Shown: positions 1 to 7,217 of the stretch, piece after piece
How the letters are laid out: each line of letters opens with the position of its first letter
Numbering within the stretch: the first letter of the stretch is position 1
Assembly (NCBI GenBank): GCA_045593325.1
Contig: JAZNWL010000025.1
Span: 1 to 12,543, forward strand
DNA from: UMGS1484 sp045593325
GTDB lineage: Bacteria; Bacillota; Clostridia; Oscillospirales; Acutalibacteraceae
Reading direction: 5' to 3'
DNA: 12,543 nt
Notes under the pieces: generated by a model
What the model saw: the letters and a program-made list of their open reading frames with translations, nothing else
What the model was told of the DNA's origin: nothing
The model's database searches: none
Translations under genes and position numbers: made by a program

Positions 1-594
1 GGTACGGGCGGGGGAAAAATCGTATATGGTGAACTGGGATAATACTGTTAATATTAAGGTCACCGCAATCACACAGGAAGCAGTTTCCCGAGAGGTGAAA
101 GAGAGAATTCCTTTTTGTAACCCTTGGGAAAAACAGCAAAAGAAGTAGGCGCTTCCTGCGGTTAGTAAGCTTTCTCCGATGAGTTGGGGAAGGGTAACGG
201 GGGATTCTCCTGCCAGGGTTAAAACCAGCAGAACCGAAAGTAAACTACCCCCTCCCGCCAGAGCGGAGAACAGAGGTTTTTTGGCAGAACCGAAAAAGTT
301 GCCCAACAGCCAGGCGGCTAAGGCGGCAATGCCTACTGCCCCCATGTAACGAATGTTGTTCATGCCGTTGGTGGGGATCAAATATCCCAAAAGAGCGCCG
401 ATGGCGGCGGAGATGGTGTATTCCCCGGAAATGCCGGCGGTAAAGGAAACCCCTAAGGGTGTTCCTTGGTTCAGCACCTGGGAACGTGCCATGAAAAATC
501 CCGTGGCAAAGGAAAGTAATTGCAGAGAAATGACTTTGCCTCCCAGAGGAATGGCGCTTTTCCAGTCTTTTATGGAATCCGCTTTGGAAATCAA
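1..594 (-). CDS. spoIIE: SpoIIE, N-terminal membrane domain (partial, runs off left edge)
   Basis: This is the first 198 codons of a leftward gene cut by the window edge. The start is TTG at 594-592, nine bases after an AAAGGA ribosome binding site; an in-frame stop lies just upstream of it, and no ATG is available until well inside the protein. The translation is a string of hydrophobic segments. It contains ARSQVLNQGTPLGVSF near residue 30, followed by a GALLGYLIP segment and later FSPART. This layout matches the ten-helix N-terminal domain of stage II sporulation protein E (helix, small-residue loop, 'GALLGYL', 'SPGR'). SpoIIE is the septum-associated PP2C phosphatase that dephosphorylates SpoIIAA to activate sigma-F in the forespore. 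The phosphatase domain would lie outside the window, so the call rests on the membrane part and on the Spo0A-type promoter upstream. Confidence 0.82.
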   Translation of the reverse strand, partial: MISKADSIKDWKSAIPLGGKVISLQLLSFATGFFMARSQVLNQGTPLGVSFTAGISGEYTISAAIGALLGYLIPTNGMNNIRYMGAVGIAALAAWLLGNFFGSAKKPLFSALAGGGSLLSVLLVLTLAGESPVTLPQLIGESLLTAGSAYFFCCFSQGLQKGILSFTSRETASCVIAVTLILTVLSQFTIYDFSPART

Positions 595-632
595 AATATC
601 TCATCCTTTCTATGTTCATATTGGCTTGTCCC

Positions 633-666
633 ATTATAGAGGGAGGGGGCAAGAAGAACCTGTCGA
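633..666 (-). promoter_or_regulatory. Candidate spoIIE promoter, sigma-A with long 22-bp spacer
   Basis: Read leftward, a perfect TATAAT (638-633) is preceded by TCGACA (666-661) with 22 bp between. That is too long for an ordinary sigma-A promoter but is the known architecture of Spo0A-activated spoIIE and spoIIG promoters in Bacillus. The -35-like element lies within an exact Spo0A box (661-667). The expected start point near 626 gives a leader of about 30 nt to the TTG start. Confidence 0.65.
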
Positions 667-700
667 ATTTATATTTTGATTTTTGAAAGGATTTGTCGGA
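661..700. promoter_or_regulatory. Two Spo0A (0A) box-like sites upstream of spoIIE
   Basis: TGTCGAA at 661-667 is an exact match to the 0A-box core, and TGTCGGA at 694-700 differs by one base. They have the same orientation and are 33 bp apart, about three helical turns. The first overlaps the -35 of the spoIIE promoter. This is the expected arrangement for activation by phosphorylated Spo0A. Confidence 0.6.
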
Positions 701-709
701 ACGGTGAAG

Positions 710-738
710 GTATATTCTCTTTTGGAAACGGTATACTA
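710..738 (+). promoter_or_regulatory. Candidate forespore sigma-G/sigma-F promoter of spoVAE
   Basis: GTATA (710-714) matches the sigma-G -35 pattern GHATR. TATACTA (732-738) matches CATWHTA at six of seven positions. The spacer is 17 bp. The position, just ahead of a forespore-class gene, fits its expected timing. Confidence 0.55.
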
Positions 739-765
739 ACAAGAGATGTAAGAAGGAGGAGTATT

Positions 766-1119
766 ATGGAATATTTCTGGGCTTTTTTGGTGGGCGGACT
801 TCTTTGTGTCGCAGGACAACTGCTGATCGATCTAACCAAACTTACCCCTGCCAGAATTCTGGTGGGCTACGTGGTGCTGGGAGTACTGTTAACAGGAATT
901 GGGGTGTATAAACCCTTGGTGGAATTGGCCGGTGCAGGCGCCACCGTGCCCTTGACCGGCTTTGGGTATACCCTGGCAGTAGGTGTGGAAAAAGCAGTGG
1001 AACAATACGGCTTGTTCGGAGCGGTAGCCGGGGGACTCACCGCCACCGCAGGGGGCATTACCGCCGCTGTGGCATTGGGGCTTTTGGCAAGTTTGGTGGG
1101 GAAATCGAAATCCAAATAA
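766..1119 (+). CDS. spoVAE: Stage V sporulation protein AE (SpoVAE/SpoVAEb)
   Basis: This 117-residue membrane protein starts at ATG 766 after AGAAGGAGGA (751-760). A longer in-frame reading back to 676 would include the promoter and lacks a ribosome binding site. Recognisable family segments are FLVGGLLCVAGQLL near the N terminus, LTPARILVGYVVLGV, and the hallmark GAGATVPLTGFG in the middle, with a small-residue-rich helix near the end. Length and order match SpoVAE(b), a subunit of the SpoVA channel that moves Ca-dipicolinic acid into the forespore and out at germination. Normally spoVAC and spoVAD are immediately upstream. Here the upstream neighbour is the divergent spoIIE, so this copy stands alone with its own promoter. 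Confidence 0.92.
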   Translation: MEYFWAFLVGGLLCVAGQLLIDLTKLTPARILVGYVVLGVLLTGIGVYKPLVELAGAGATVPLTGFGYTLAVGVEKAVEQYGLFGAVAGGLTATAGGITAAVALGLLASLVGKSKSK

Positions 1120-1144
1120 AATTTGACAAAAATCTCACTTTTTT

Positions 1145-1165
1145 AAAGGTGTTCTCCTTTTTTTT
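1145..1165 (+). terminator. Weak possible terminator after spoVAE
   Basis: AAAGG (1145-1149) can pair with CCTTT (1156-1160) over a six-base loop, followed by T to 1165. The five-pair, A/T-rich stem is weak, so it may be inefficient or coincidental. It overlaps a possible sigma-H promoter. Confidence 0.3.
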
Positions 1166-1173
1166 GCGAATAT
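1145..1173 (+). promoter_or_regulatory. Possible sigma-H-like promoter for the dgt-dnaG-rpoD cluster
   Basis: AAAGGTGTT (1145-1153) and TGCGAATAT (1165-1173) partly match the sigma-H consensus RNAGGAWWW / RNNGAATWW with an 11-bp spacer. AGG and GAAT are intact; three other positions do not match. A sigma-H promoter is known upstream of the Bacillus dnaG-sigA operon. I saw no convincing sigma-A promoter in this gap. Confidence 0.3.
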
Positions 1174-1210
1174 TCTTTATGTAACTGTTTTTTATACTGG
1201 GAGGAGTACC

Positions 1211-2206
1211 ATGGCACAGGCTGTTCGGGAACGAATTGAACAAATGGAAGCCCTGATGATTGGGGAAAAGGGTGTAAAAAGTATCGATTCCCGTGGGCGG
1301 ACCCGCCCCGAGGAGGAAGACAGCCTTCGCACCTGCTTCCAACGGGATAAAGACCGCATTTTGCATTGCAATGCCTTTCGGCGGTTGAAGTATAAAACCC
1401 AGGTGTTTTTGTCTCCCGAGCGGGACCATTACCGTACCCGCCTTACACATACGTTAGAAGTTTCCCAAATTGCCAGAACCATCGCTCGCAGTTTGCAACT
1501 GAACGAGGATCTCACCGAAGCCATTGCCCTGGGGCATGACTTGGGGCATACCCCTTTCGGTCACGCAGGGGAGCGGGCATTGGATGCCTGTATGCCCGGT
1601 GGGTTTCGCCATAACGAGCACAGTGTTCGGGTGGTGCAGGTTTTGGAAAAAGACGGCAAGGGTTTAAATCTGACCCATGAGGTGCTGGATGGGATCATCA
1701 ACCATACCAGCGGTGTTGCCCAAACCTGGGAAGGACGAATTGTTCGCCTGGCTGACCGTATTGCCTATATTAACCACGATATTGACGATGCCATTCGGGC
1801 AGGGGTACTGCGGGAGGATGATATTCCTTCTTCCTTGCGGAATCTTTTGGGCAATCGCCGCAGTCAGCGGATCAACACCCTGGTAAACTCAGTGGTGGAA
1901 AACAGTGTAGATGACGTGATGATGGCAAAAAACGTTGCTGATGCCTTTGAAGAACTGCATACCTTCATGTTTAGTGAAGTATATCGCAATCCCGTTGCCA
2001 AAGGGCAGGAAGGCAAAGCCATTACCATGGTGCAACAGTTGTATCGGTATTTCACCGAACATACCGACCAATTACCCCGGGAATATCAACAGGTGTTGGA
2101 GCGGGATGGATACCGTCGTGCGGCTTGCGATTACATTGCCGGCATGACCGACCGTTATGCGGTGGATGTGTACACCGAATTGTTTGTGCCCTATTCCTGG
2201 AAATAA
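1211..2206 (+). CDS. dgt: dGTP triphosphohydrolase family protein (HD-domain dNTPase)
   Basis: The 331-residue protein starts at ATG 1211 after GGGAGGAG. It carries the complete HD metal site: H80 in RLTHTLEV, H109-D110 in LGHDLGHTPFGHAG, and D182 in VRLADRIAYINHD. Family members hydrolyse dNTPs, classically dGTP, to the deoxynucleoside and triphosphate, which helps control the dNTP pool. At about 330 residues it belongs to the short Gram-positive/dGTPase-like type rather than the roughly 500-residue E. coli Dgt, so the preferred nucleotide cannot be read from sequence. It is the first gene of the cluster, with dnaG 15 bases downstream. dgt directly upstream of dnaG-rpoD is common in Clostridia, which links nucleotide supply to replication initiation. 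Confidence 0.93.
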   Translation: MAQAVRERIEQMEALMIGEKGVKSIDSRGRTRPEEEDSLRTCFQRDKDRILHCNAFRRLKYKTQVFLSPERDHYRTRLTHTLEVSQIARTIARSLQLNEDLTEAIALGHDLGHTPFGHAGERALDACMPGGFRHNEHSVRVVQVLEKDGKGLNLTHEVLDGIINHTSGVAQTWEGRIVRLADRIAYINHDIDDAIRAGVLREDDIPSSLRNLLGNRRSQRINTLVNSVVENSVDDVMMAKNVADAFEELHTFMFSEVYRNPVAKGQEGKAITMVQQLYRYFTEHTDQLPREYQQVLERDGYRRAACDYIAGMTDRYAVDVYTELFVPYSWK

Positions 2207-2221
2207 GAAAGGAGGAACATT

Positions 2222-4000
2222 GTGGCATTAAGTGAAGAATTTTTATTGGAACTGAAAAGCCGCAACGATATTGAATCGGTGGTTTCCTCTTATGTGAATA
2301 TCAAACGGGGTGGGCGTAATCCCAAAGGGTTATGTCCCTTTCATAACGAAAAAACCCCCTCTTTTACGCTCTATCCCGAGAACGGCTCCTTTTACTGTTT
2401 CGGGTGCGGTACCGGGGGGGATGTGATTCGGTTTATCCGCCTGATTGAAAATTTGGATTACATAGATGCGGTTCGGTTTCTTGCCGACCGAAGCGGAATG
2501 CAAATGCCTGTGGAAGGATATGATGACTCTGCTGCCAAGTTAAAACAACAGGTGCTGGCAATCAATCGGGAAACCGCCCGATATTTTCATAACATGCTGA
2601 AAACCCCCGAAGGGAAGAAGACTTACGAATATTTTCGCGGTAGGGGGTTAACCGATTCCACCATAGTTCACTTCGGGTTGGGCTATTCTCCCGAAGGATG
2701 GTCGGGCTTGTGTGATTATTTAAAATCCAAAGGCTTTTCCCATGAACAAATGATTGTGGCAGGGGTGGCTTCCAAAGGACGAAACGGCGGCGTGTACGAC
2801 CGTTTCCGAGGACGAGCCATGTTTCCCATTTTAGACGTGCGGGGCAACGTCATCGGCTTTGGTGGCAGACGTATGAAAGAGGATGACTCGGCAAAGTATA
2901 TCAATACTTCCGATACCCCCGTATTTAAGAAAAGTCACAACGTGTATGCTTTGAATTTTGCCAAAAACCATGGGGCTGATCGTTTGATATTGTGCGAAGG
3001 GTATATGGACGTTATCGCCCTTCACCAAGCGGGCTTTGAAAATGCCGTAGCCCCTTTGGGAACGGCTTTTACCGAAGAACAGGCCATGTTGCTTTCCCGA
3101 TATACCAAAGAATTGGTGCTCACCTTAGACGCCGATGCGGCAGGGCAAAAAGCCACCGACCGTGCTTTGGGAATTCTGGAAAAGGCGGGAGTGAGTACCC
3201 GTATCATTGCCATTCCCGACGGGAAAGACCCTGATGAGTTCATGAAAAAGAACGGGGAAGAAGGTCCTGCCAAGTTCCGCGCCTTGTTGGATGGTGCCGT
3301 GAACGACACCGAATACAAGTTGTTCCGCGTATCCCAAGGAATCGACCTTTCCACCGATGACGGCAAGGTGTCTTATCTGGAAAAAGCTGCTCGGGTCATT
3401 GGCGGTCTGGAGTCTCCCGTGGAAGCGGACGTTTACGCAGGGCGCGTGGCACAGCAGTGCGGTGTTTCCAAAGATGCAGTGCTCACCGCCGCCAAGACTT
3501 ACGGCAAACAGGAAAAACGACGCCAGTATAAGGAAGAGGTTCGTAAGGTGGTAACTCCTGTGCGAACCGACCCTGTGAATCCCAAACGGCCCTTGCACCG
3601 CCGTGCCGCCAATGCTGAAGAAGGGCTCCTTGCGGTGCTCATGAAAAACCAGGATTTCATTGCTCGGGTGGCTGCCAATGTGGCGCCCTCGGAATTTATC
3701 ACCGATTTTAACCGCAAGGTGTATGAAGAACTGGTCGCCCGAAACCGTGCCGGAAAAACCATTGACCTTACAGTGTTGGGGGATTCTTTCACCGGGGAAG
3801 AATTGGGAGAGATCGTGCGGATTCAAACTGCTGGGGTCAACCGTGCCAATACCCTGGAAGAGTGTGCCCTGTGCCTGCAAATCATGCGGGAAGAACGGTT
3901 AAAAGAAAGTTTTCGCCAGTCCTCAGAGGACAGTGATGACGATTATATAGAAAAAATGAAACAATTAGCCAAAAACAAAAAGAAGGATGTGACCGAATAA
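2222..4000 (+). CDS. dnaG: DNA primase DnaG
   Basis: The 592-residue primase begins at GTG 2222, six bases after a strong AAAGGAGG site. The N-terminal CHC2 zinc domain has ligands C38, H41, C59 and C62 (GLCPFH and YCFGCG). The TOPRIM catalytic core shows EGYMD at 259-263 and the acidic DADAAG motif at 303-308 (D303, D305). The C-terminal part, roughly 450-570, has the helical character of the DnaB-helicase-interacting domain and ends in a charged tail. DnaG makes RNA primers for lagging-strand synthesis at the fork. Length and domains are normal for the family. Its stop TAA shares one base with the ATG of rpoD, so the two are probably translationally coupled. Confidence 0.97.
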   Translation: MALSEEFLLELKSRNDIESVVSSYVNIKRGGRNPKGLCPFHNEKTPSFTLYPENGSFYCFGCGTGGDVIRFIRLIENLDYIDAVRFLADRSGMQMPVEGYDDSAAKLKQQVLAINRETARYFHNMLKTPEGKKTYEYFRGRGLTDSTIVHFGLGYSPEGWSGLCDYLKSKGFSHEQMIVAGVASKGRNGGVYDRFRGRAMFPILDVRGNVIGFGGRRMKEDDSAKYINTSDTPVFKKSHNVYALNFAKNHGADRLILCEGYMDVIALHQAGFENAVAPLGTAFTEEQAMLLSRYTKELVLTLDADAAGQKATDRALGILEKAGVSTRIIAIPDGKDPDEFMKKNGEEGPAKFRALLDGAVNDTEYKLFRVSQGIDLSTDDGKVSYLEKAARVIGGLESPVEADVYAGRVAQQCGVSKDAVLTAAKTYGKQEKRRQYKEEVRKVVTPVRTDPVNPKRPLHRRAANAEEGLLAVLMKNQDFIARVAANVAPSEFITDFNRKVYEELVARNRAGKTIDLTVLGDSFTGEELGEIVRIQTAGVNRANTLEECALCLQIMREERLKESFRQSSEDSDDDYIEKMKQLAKNKKKDVTE

Positions 4001-5067
4001 TGTTTCAGGAAGATGCAAAACAAGAAACGTTAGCTGTAGATGAACAAAAGGAAAACGAAAATGTGGCAGGGCAGGAACCCAAAGACGATTACGTTGCCAG
4101 CATTGATGAAATTGACCCTAACGTGGAAGGCACAGAAGAAGTTCCTTTGTTGGATCTGGATTTCTTAGACCCCACCGCCGAAGAATTGGCTGTGGAAGAA
4201 ATTCCCAATGAAGAATTCGACGAAAACATGAACGTGGAAGGGGTATCTTTGGATGACCCCGTGAAGCTGTACCTGAAAGAAATCGGTCGGGTTCCTTTGC
4301 TTACCGCCGAAGAAGAAATTGAACTTGCCATTCGCATTGTGGATGGGGACGATAAAGCCAAAAAACGCCTGACCGAAGCCAACCTTCGTTTGGTGGTTTC
4401 CATTGCCAAACGGTACGTGGGCAGAGGGATGCATTTCCTGGATCTGATTCAGGAAGGGAACGTGGGGCTGATTAAAGCGGTAGAAAAATTTGACCATACC
4501 AAAGGGTTTAAATTTTCCACCTATGCCACTTGGTGGATTCGTCAAGCCATTACCCGTGCCATTGCCGACCAGGCAAGAACCATTCGGATTCCCGTGCACA
4601 TGGTGGAAACCATTAACCGCTTGAAAAAAGCTCATAGCCAACTGCTCCATGAAAACGGTTATGACCCCAGTGAAGAACAACTGGCAGAGTTTATGGGACT
4701 CACCGTAGAACGGGTTCGGGAAATTATGCGGGTTGCCCAGGAACCTGTTTCCATGGAAACGCCCATTGGTCCCGAGGAAGACAGCCGCCTGGTGGACTTT
4801 ATCCGTGATGAAGATGCCACTGCTCCCGATGAATCTGCCATGAAGAAAATCACCAATGAAGACATTGACGCGGTGCTGAAAACCCTCACCCCCAGAGAAG
4901 AAGAAGTGGTGCGGTTGCGTTTTGGCCTGCGGGACGGCAGATGCCATACATTGGAAGAAGTGGGCTTGCAGTTTGACGTTACCCGTGAACGGATTCGCCA
5001 AATCGAAGCCAAGGCTTTGCGGAAATTGCGGCATCCCGTTCGCAGTAATAAATTTAAAGACCGCTAA
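4000..5067 (+). CDS. rpoD: Primary RNA polymerase sigma factor RpoD/SigA
   Basis: This 355-residue housekeeping sigma factor has region 1.2 starting at DDPVKLYLKEIGR (about 85-97). Region 2 spans about 122-195 (RLTEANLRLVVSIAKRYVGR, DLIQEGNVGL, FSTYATWWIRQAITRA), region 3 about 205-280, and region 4 has the helix-turn-helix LEEVGLQFDVTRERIRQIE at 318-336. It directs core polymerase to TTGACA/TATAAT promoters, which occur in this window. The start at ATG 4000 overlaps the dnaG stop, and the frame upstream has no usable start before a stop at 3934. The first 80 residues hold about 28 Asp/Glu, only 3 Lys and no Arg, and I see no recognisable region 1.1 fold, unlike Bacillus SigA. The trmK/nif3-type neighbours often found downstream in Bacilli are absent. 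Confidence 0.97.
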   Translation: MFQEDAKQETLAVDEQKENENVAGQEPKDDYVASIDEIDPNVEGTEEVPLLDLDFLDPTAEELAVEEIPNEEFDENMNVEGVSLDDPVKLYLKEIGRVPLLTAEEEIELAIRIVDGDDKAKKRLTEANLRLVVSIAKRYVGRGMHFLDLIQEGNVGLIKAVEKFDHTKGFKFSTYATWWIRQAITRAIADQARTIRIPVHMVETINRLKKAHSQLLHENGYDPSEEQLAEFMGLTVERVREIMRVAQEPVSMETPIGPEEDSRLVDFIRDEDATAPDESAMKKITNEDIDAVLKTLTPREEEVVRLRFGLRDGRCHTLEEVGLQFDVTRERIRQIEAKALRKLRHPVRSNKFKDR

Positions 5068-5100
5068 CTTCATTACCTATCAGAAAAGAGGAAAACTATC

Positions 5101-5925
5101 ATGAGCGAATGTACACACGATTGTTCCAGTTGCGGGGAAAATTGCCCCAGCCGTAATACTCCCCAAAGTTTACTGGCAACGCCTTTGGAAGGCACTAACG
5201 TAAAAAAAGTCATTGCCGTTGTCAGCGGGAAAGGTGGGGTAGGTAAATCTATGGTCACCTCCATCCTGGCAGTGCTGGCTTCCCGAAAGGGCTATAAAAC
5301 CGCCATTCTGGATGCGGATATCACAGGACCCTCCATCCCCAAAAGCTTCGGCTTTAAAGGCCGTGCTTTGGCAGATGATAACGGGTTGATTCCTGCTGAA
5401 ACCAAAACAGGCATTAAATTGATGTCTTTGAATATGTTGTTGGAAAATGAAACCGACCCCGTGGTTTGGCGGGGTCCCATTATCGCAGGTACCGTGAAAC
5501 AATTCTGGACCGACGTGCAATGGGGCGACGTGGACTATATGTTTGTAGACTGCCCTCCCGGAACAGGGGACGTGCCTTTGACGGTGTTCCAATCCTTGCC
5601 CATTGACGGTATCGTTGTGGTAACCTCTCCCCAGGAACTGGTTTCCATGATTGTTGGAAAAGCCGTTCACATGGCAGAAGCCATGAATATTCCCGTTTTG
5701 GGTCTTGTGGAAAATATGTCCTATTTTGAATGTCCCGATTGCGGGAAACAACATGACGTGTTCGGCAAAAGCCACGTGGAAGAAACTGCCGCACAGTACG
5801 GTATTCAAACCGTTGCCCGTTTGCCTTTGGATCCCACGCTTGCCGCAGGGATTGATGCCGGTATGGCAGAAATGGTTTCAGGGGAATGGCTGGATGATGT
5901 GATGTCCGCCCTGGAGGAAGCATAA
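5101..5925 (+). CDS. Mrp/NBP35-type Fe-S carrier P-loop ATPase
   Basis: The 274-residue protein starts at ATG 5101 after AGAGGAAAA. Its N-terminal cysteine patch, C4, C8, C11 and C15, resembles the Fe-S binding tail of NBP35-like proteins. The deviant Walker A SGKGGVGKS lies at 42-50, the switch-type VDCPPGTGD follows mid-protein, and a C211-x-x-C214 pair sits in the YFECPDCGK segment that bridges Fe-S clusters between subunits. These are the features of Mrp/ApbC/NBP35 ATPases, which assemble and hand over [4Fe-4S] clusters in the cytosol. It follows rpoD by 33 bases, and its stop overlaps the start of the next gene by one base. The gene downstream is cysteine-rich, so that protein may be a client, but this is inference. 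Confidence 0.93.
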   Translation: MSECTHDCSSCGENCPSRNTPQSLLATPLEGTNVKKVIAVVSGKGGVGKSMVTSILAVLASRKGYKTAILDADITGPSIPKSFGFKGRALADDNGLIPAETKTGIKLMSLNMLLENETDPVVWRGPIIAGTVKQFWTDVQWGDVDYMFVDCPPGTGDVPLTVFQSLPIDGIVVVTSPQELVSMIVGKAVHMAEAMNIPVLGLVENMSYFECPDCGKQHDVFGKSHVEETAAQYGIQTVARLPLDPTLAAGIDAGMAEMVSGEWLDDVMSALEEA

Positions 5926-6386
5926 TGAGTAATCGTGCAAAAAAAGCAAAAGATTTGTTTGTAGAAGGGTACACCTGCAGTCAATCGGTGTTAATGGCCT
6001 TTGCTGATGATATTGGCTTAGATCAAACCCTTGCCGCTAAAATCTCTTGCGGATTTGGCGGCGGTATGGGTGGCCTTCGCAGTGTTTGCGGTGCCGTAAC
6101 AGGAATGTTTATGGCAGCAAATATGCTGTATGGCTTTGAAACTCCCGACAACCAGCAACACAAAACCCAGCATTATGCCGGAATTCGCGCCTTGGCAGAA
6201 CAGTTTACCAAAAGCCATCAAACCCTGATTTGTGAGGAACTATTGGCAAACCTGCCGGGCAAACTCTCTCAGAATCCTTCTGTTCGGGACGATGAGTATT
6301 ATAAAATCCGCCCCTGTGCCTTGTATGTGGAGGATGCGGTGAAAATTCTGGAAGCCTATATGGCAGAACATCCCTCGGAGGCTTAA
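5925..6386 (+). CDS. C_GCAxxG_C_C family redox-type protein
   Basis: This 153-residue protein starts at ATG 5925, overlapping the previous stop (TAATG), with GGAGG seven bases upstream inside the preceding gene. It carries the family's cysteine pattern: C18 (YTCSQSV), C42 in a glycine-rich SCGFGGGMGG stretch, C55 in VCGAVTG (the GCAxxG-type motif, here CGAxxG), C103 and C131 (RPCALYVEDAV). The cysteines probably bind a metal or Fe-S cluster. Members are common in anaerobes and the biochemical role is unsettled. Translational coupling to an Mrp-type cluster carrier suggests cluster delivery to this protein, which is inference. No signal peptide or membrane segment is visible. Confidence 0.85.
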   Translation: MSNRAKKAKDLFVEGYTCSQSVLMAFADDIGLDQTLAAKISCGFGGGMGGLRSVCGAVTGMFMAANMLYGFETPDNQQHKTQHYAGIRALAEQFTKSHQTLICEELLANLPGKLSQNPSVRDDEYYKIRPCALYVEDAVKILEAYMAEHPSEA

Positions 6387-6388
6387 GA

Positions 6389-7150
6389 ATGATTGCCAAT
6401 TACCATACCCATACCTTTCGCTGTAATCATGCGGTGGGTTCCCAGCGGGAATATATTGAACAAGCCATTGAAAACGGTATGAAGGAACTGGGATTTTCTG
6501 ATCACGCTCCCATGCCTTTCCCCGGGGACTATTATTCCGGCTTTCGGATGAAACTTCATGAGACGGAAGGCTATTTTCATTCCCTTCGGGAACTAAAAAA
6601 GGAATATGAAAAAGACATTCGAATTCACGTGGGATTGGAATGTGAATATTACCCCGCTGTGTTTGCCGATTTCTGCCAATTCATTGAACCCTTTGCTCCC
6701 GATTATCTGATATTGGGGCAACACGGTTTGTATAATGAGGAAAATTCCCCTATGACTCCTTGGGAAACCCGGGACGAAGTGCTGTTAAAACAGTACGTGG
6801 ACCAGGTGTGCGAAGGTCTTGCTACAGGAGAATTCATGTATATTGCCCATCCCGATATGATGAACTTTGTTGGAGATTCGGAGGTCTACACCCGTGAAAA
6901 CACACGGCTTTGCCAATTTTGCAAAGATCATGATATCCCCTTGGAAATCAATCTGTTGGGTATCATGGGAGAACGTCATTATCCCCGAAAAGAGTTTTGG
7001 GAAATTGCCGCCAGGGTAGGACATACCGCCATCATCGGTTGCGATGCCCATAAGCCCCATGTGCTGAATGATACAGAACTTCACCAAAAAGGGGAAGATT
7101 GGGCAAAACAGTTCGGTCTGCCTTTGATATTTTCTCTAAATATTAAGTAA
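6389..7150 (+). CDS. hisK: PHP-domain histidinol-phosphatase (HisJ/HisK family)
   Basis: The 253-residue protein starts at ATG 6389, two bases after the previous stop, with GGAGG (6377-6381) inside that gene. It has PHP metal-site motifs throughout: H6-x-H8 (YHTHTF), H14, SDHAP with D38-H39, GLECEYY, GQHG, AHPD, and GCDAHKP with D219 and H221. The order and the roughly 250-270-residue length match Gram-positive histidinol-phosphate phosphatases, which perform the penultimate step of histidine synthesis. No other his genes are nearby, and PHP phosphoesterases vary in substrate, so the exact substrate is less certain than the fold. It is the last gene of the rightward cluster and is followed by a strong hairpin. 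Confidence 0.85.
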   Translation: MIANYHTHTFRCNHAVGSQREYIEQAIENGMKELGFSDHAPMPFPGDYYSGFRMKLHETEGYFHSLRELKKEYEKDIRIHVGLECEYYPAVFADFCQFIEPFAPDYLILGQHGLYNEENSPMTPWETRDEVLLKQYVDQVCEGLATGEFMYIAHPDMMNFVGDSEVYTRENTRLCQFCKDHDIPLEINLLGIMGERHYPRKEFWEIAARVGHTAIIGCDAHKPHVLNDTELHQKGEDWAKQFGLPLIFSLNIK

Positions 7151-7157
7151 AAAAATG

Positions 7158-7210
7158 GAGTGATTAGCAAGACTTCTCATAAGGAGGTCCCGCTAATCAC
7201 TCTGATTTTT
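7158..7210 (+). terminator. Terminator hairpin between convergent hisK and rluB
   Basis: GAGTGATTAGC (7158-7168) pairs perfectly with GCTAATCACTC (7192-7202), followed by TGATTTTT. A run of A before the stem (7149-7155) gives U on the other strand, so it can end both converging operons. The 23-base loop holds a second helix (7171-7177 with 7183-7189) containing a perfect Shine-Dalgarno string, AAGGAGGT. Confidence 0.85.
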
Positions 7211-7217
7211 ATCTTAT

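Noticed and set aside
353..679. Rightward 108-codon open frame opposite spoIIE
   Set aside because: It has no ribosome binding site and low-quality composition, and is antisense to a recognisable gene.
245..742. Leftward 165-codon open frame covering the spoIIE start region
   Set aside because: It lies in a different frame from the hydrophobic SpoIIE reading, is rich in Arg and His without family features, and would span the spoIIE promoter.
1123..1149. Sigma-A promoter for dgt using TTGACA at 1123-1128
   Set aside because: No acceptable -10 lies 16-18 bp downstream; the nearest T/A-rich hexamers give spacers of 13-15 bp.
4165..5073. Leftward 302-codon open frame opposite rpoD
   Set aside because: It is a shadow of a strongly conserved gene, with no ribosome binding site or recognisable protein.
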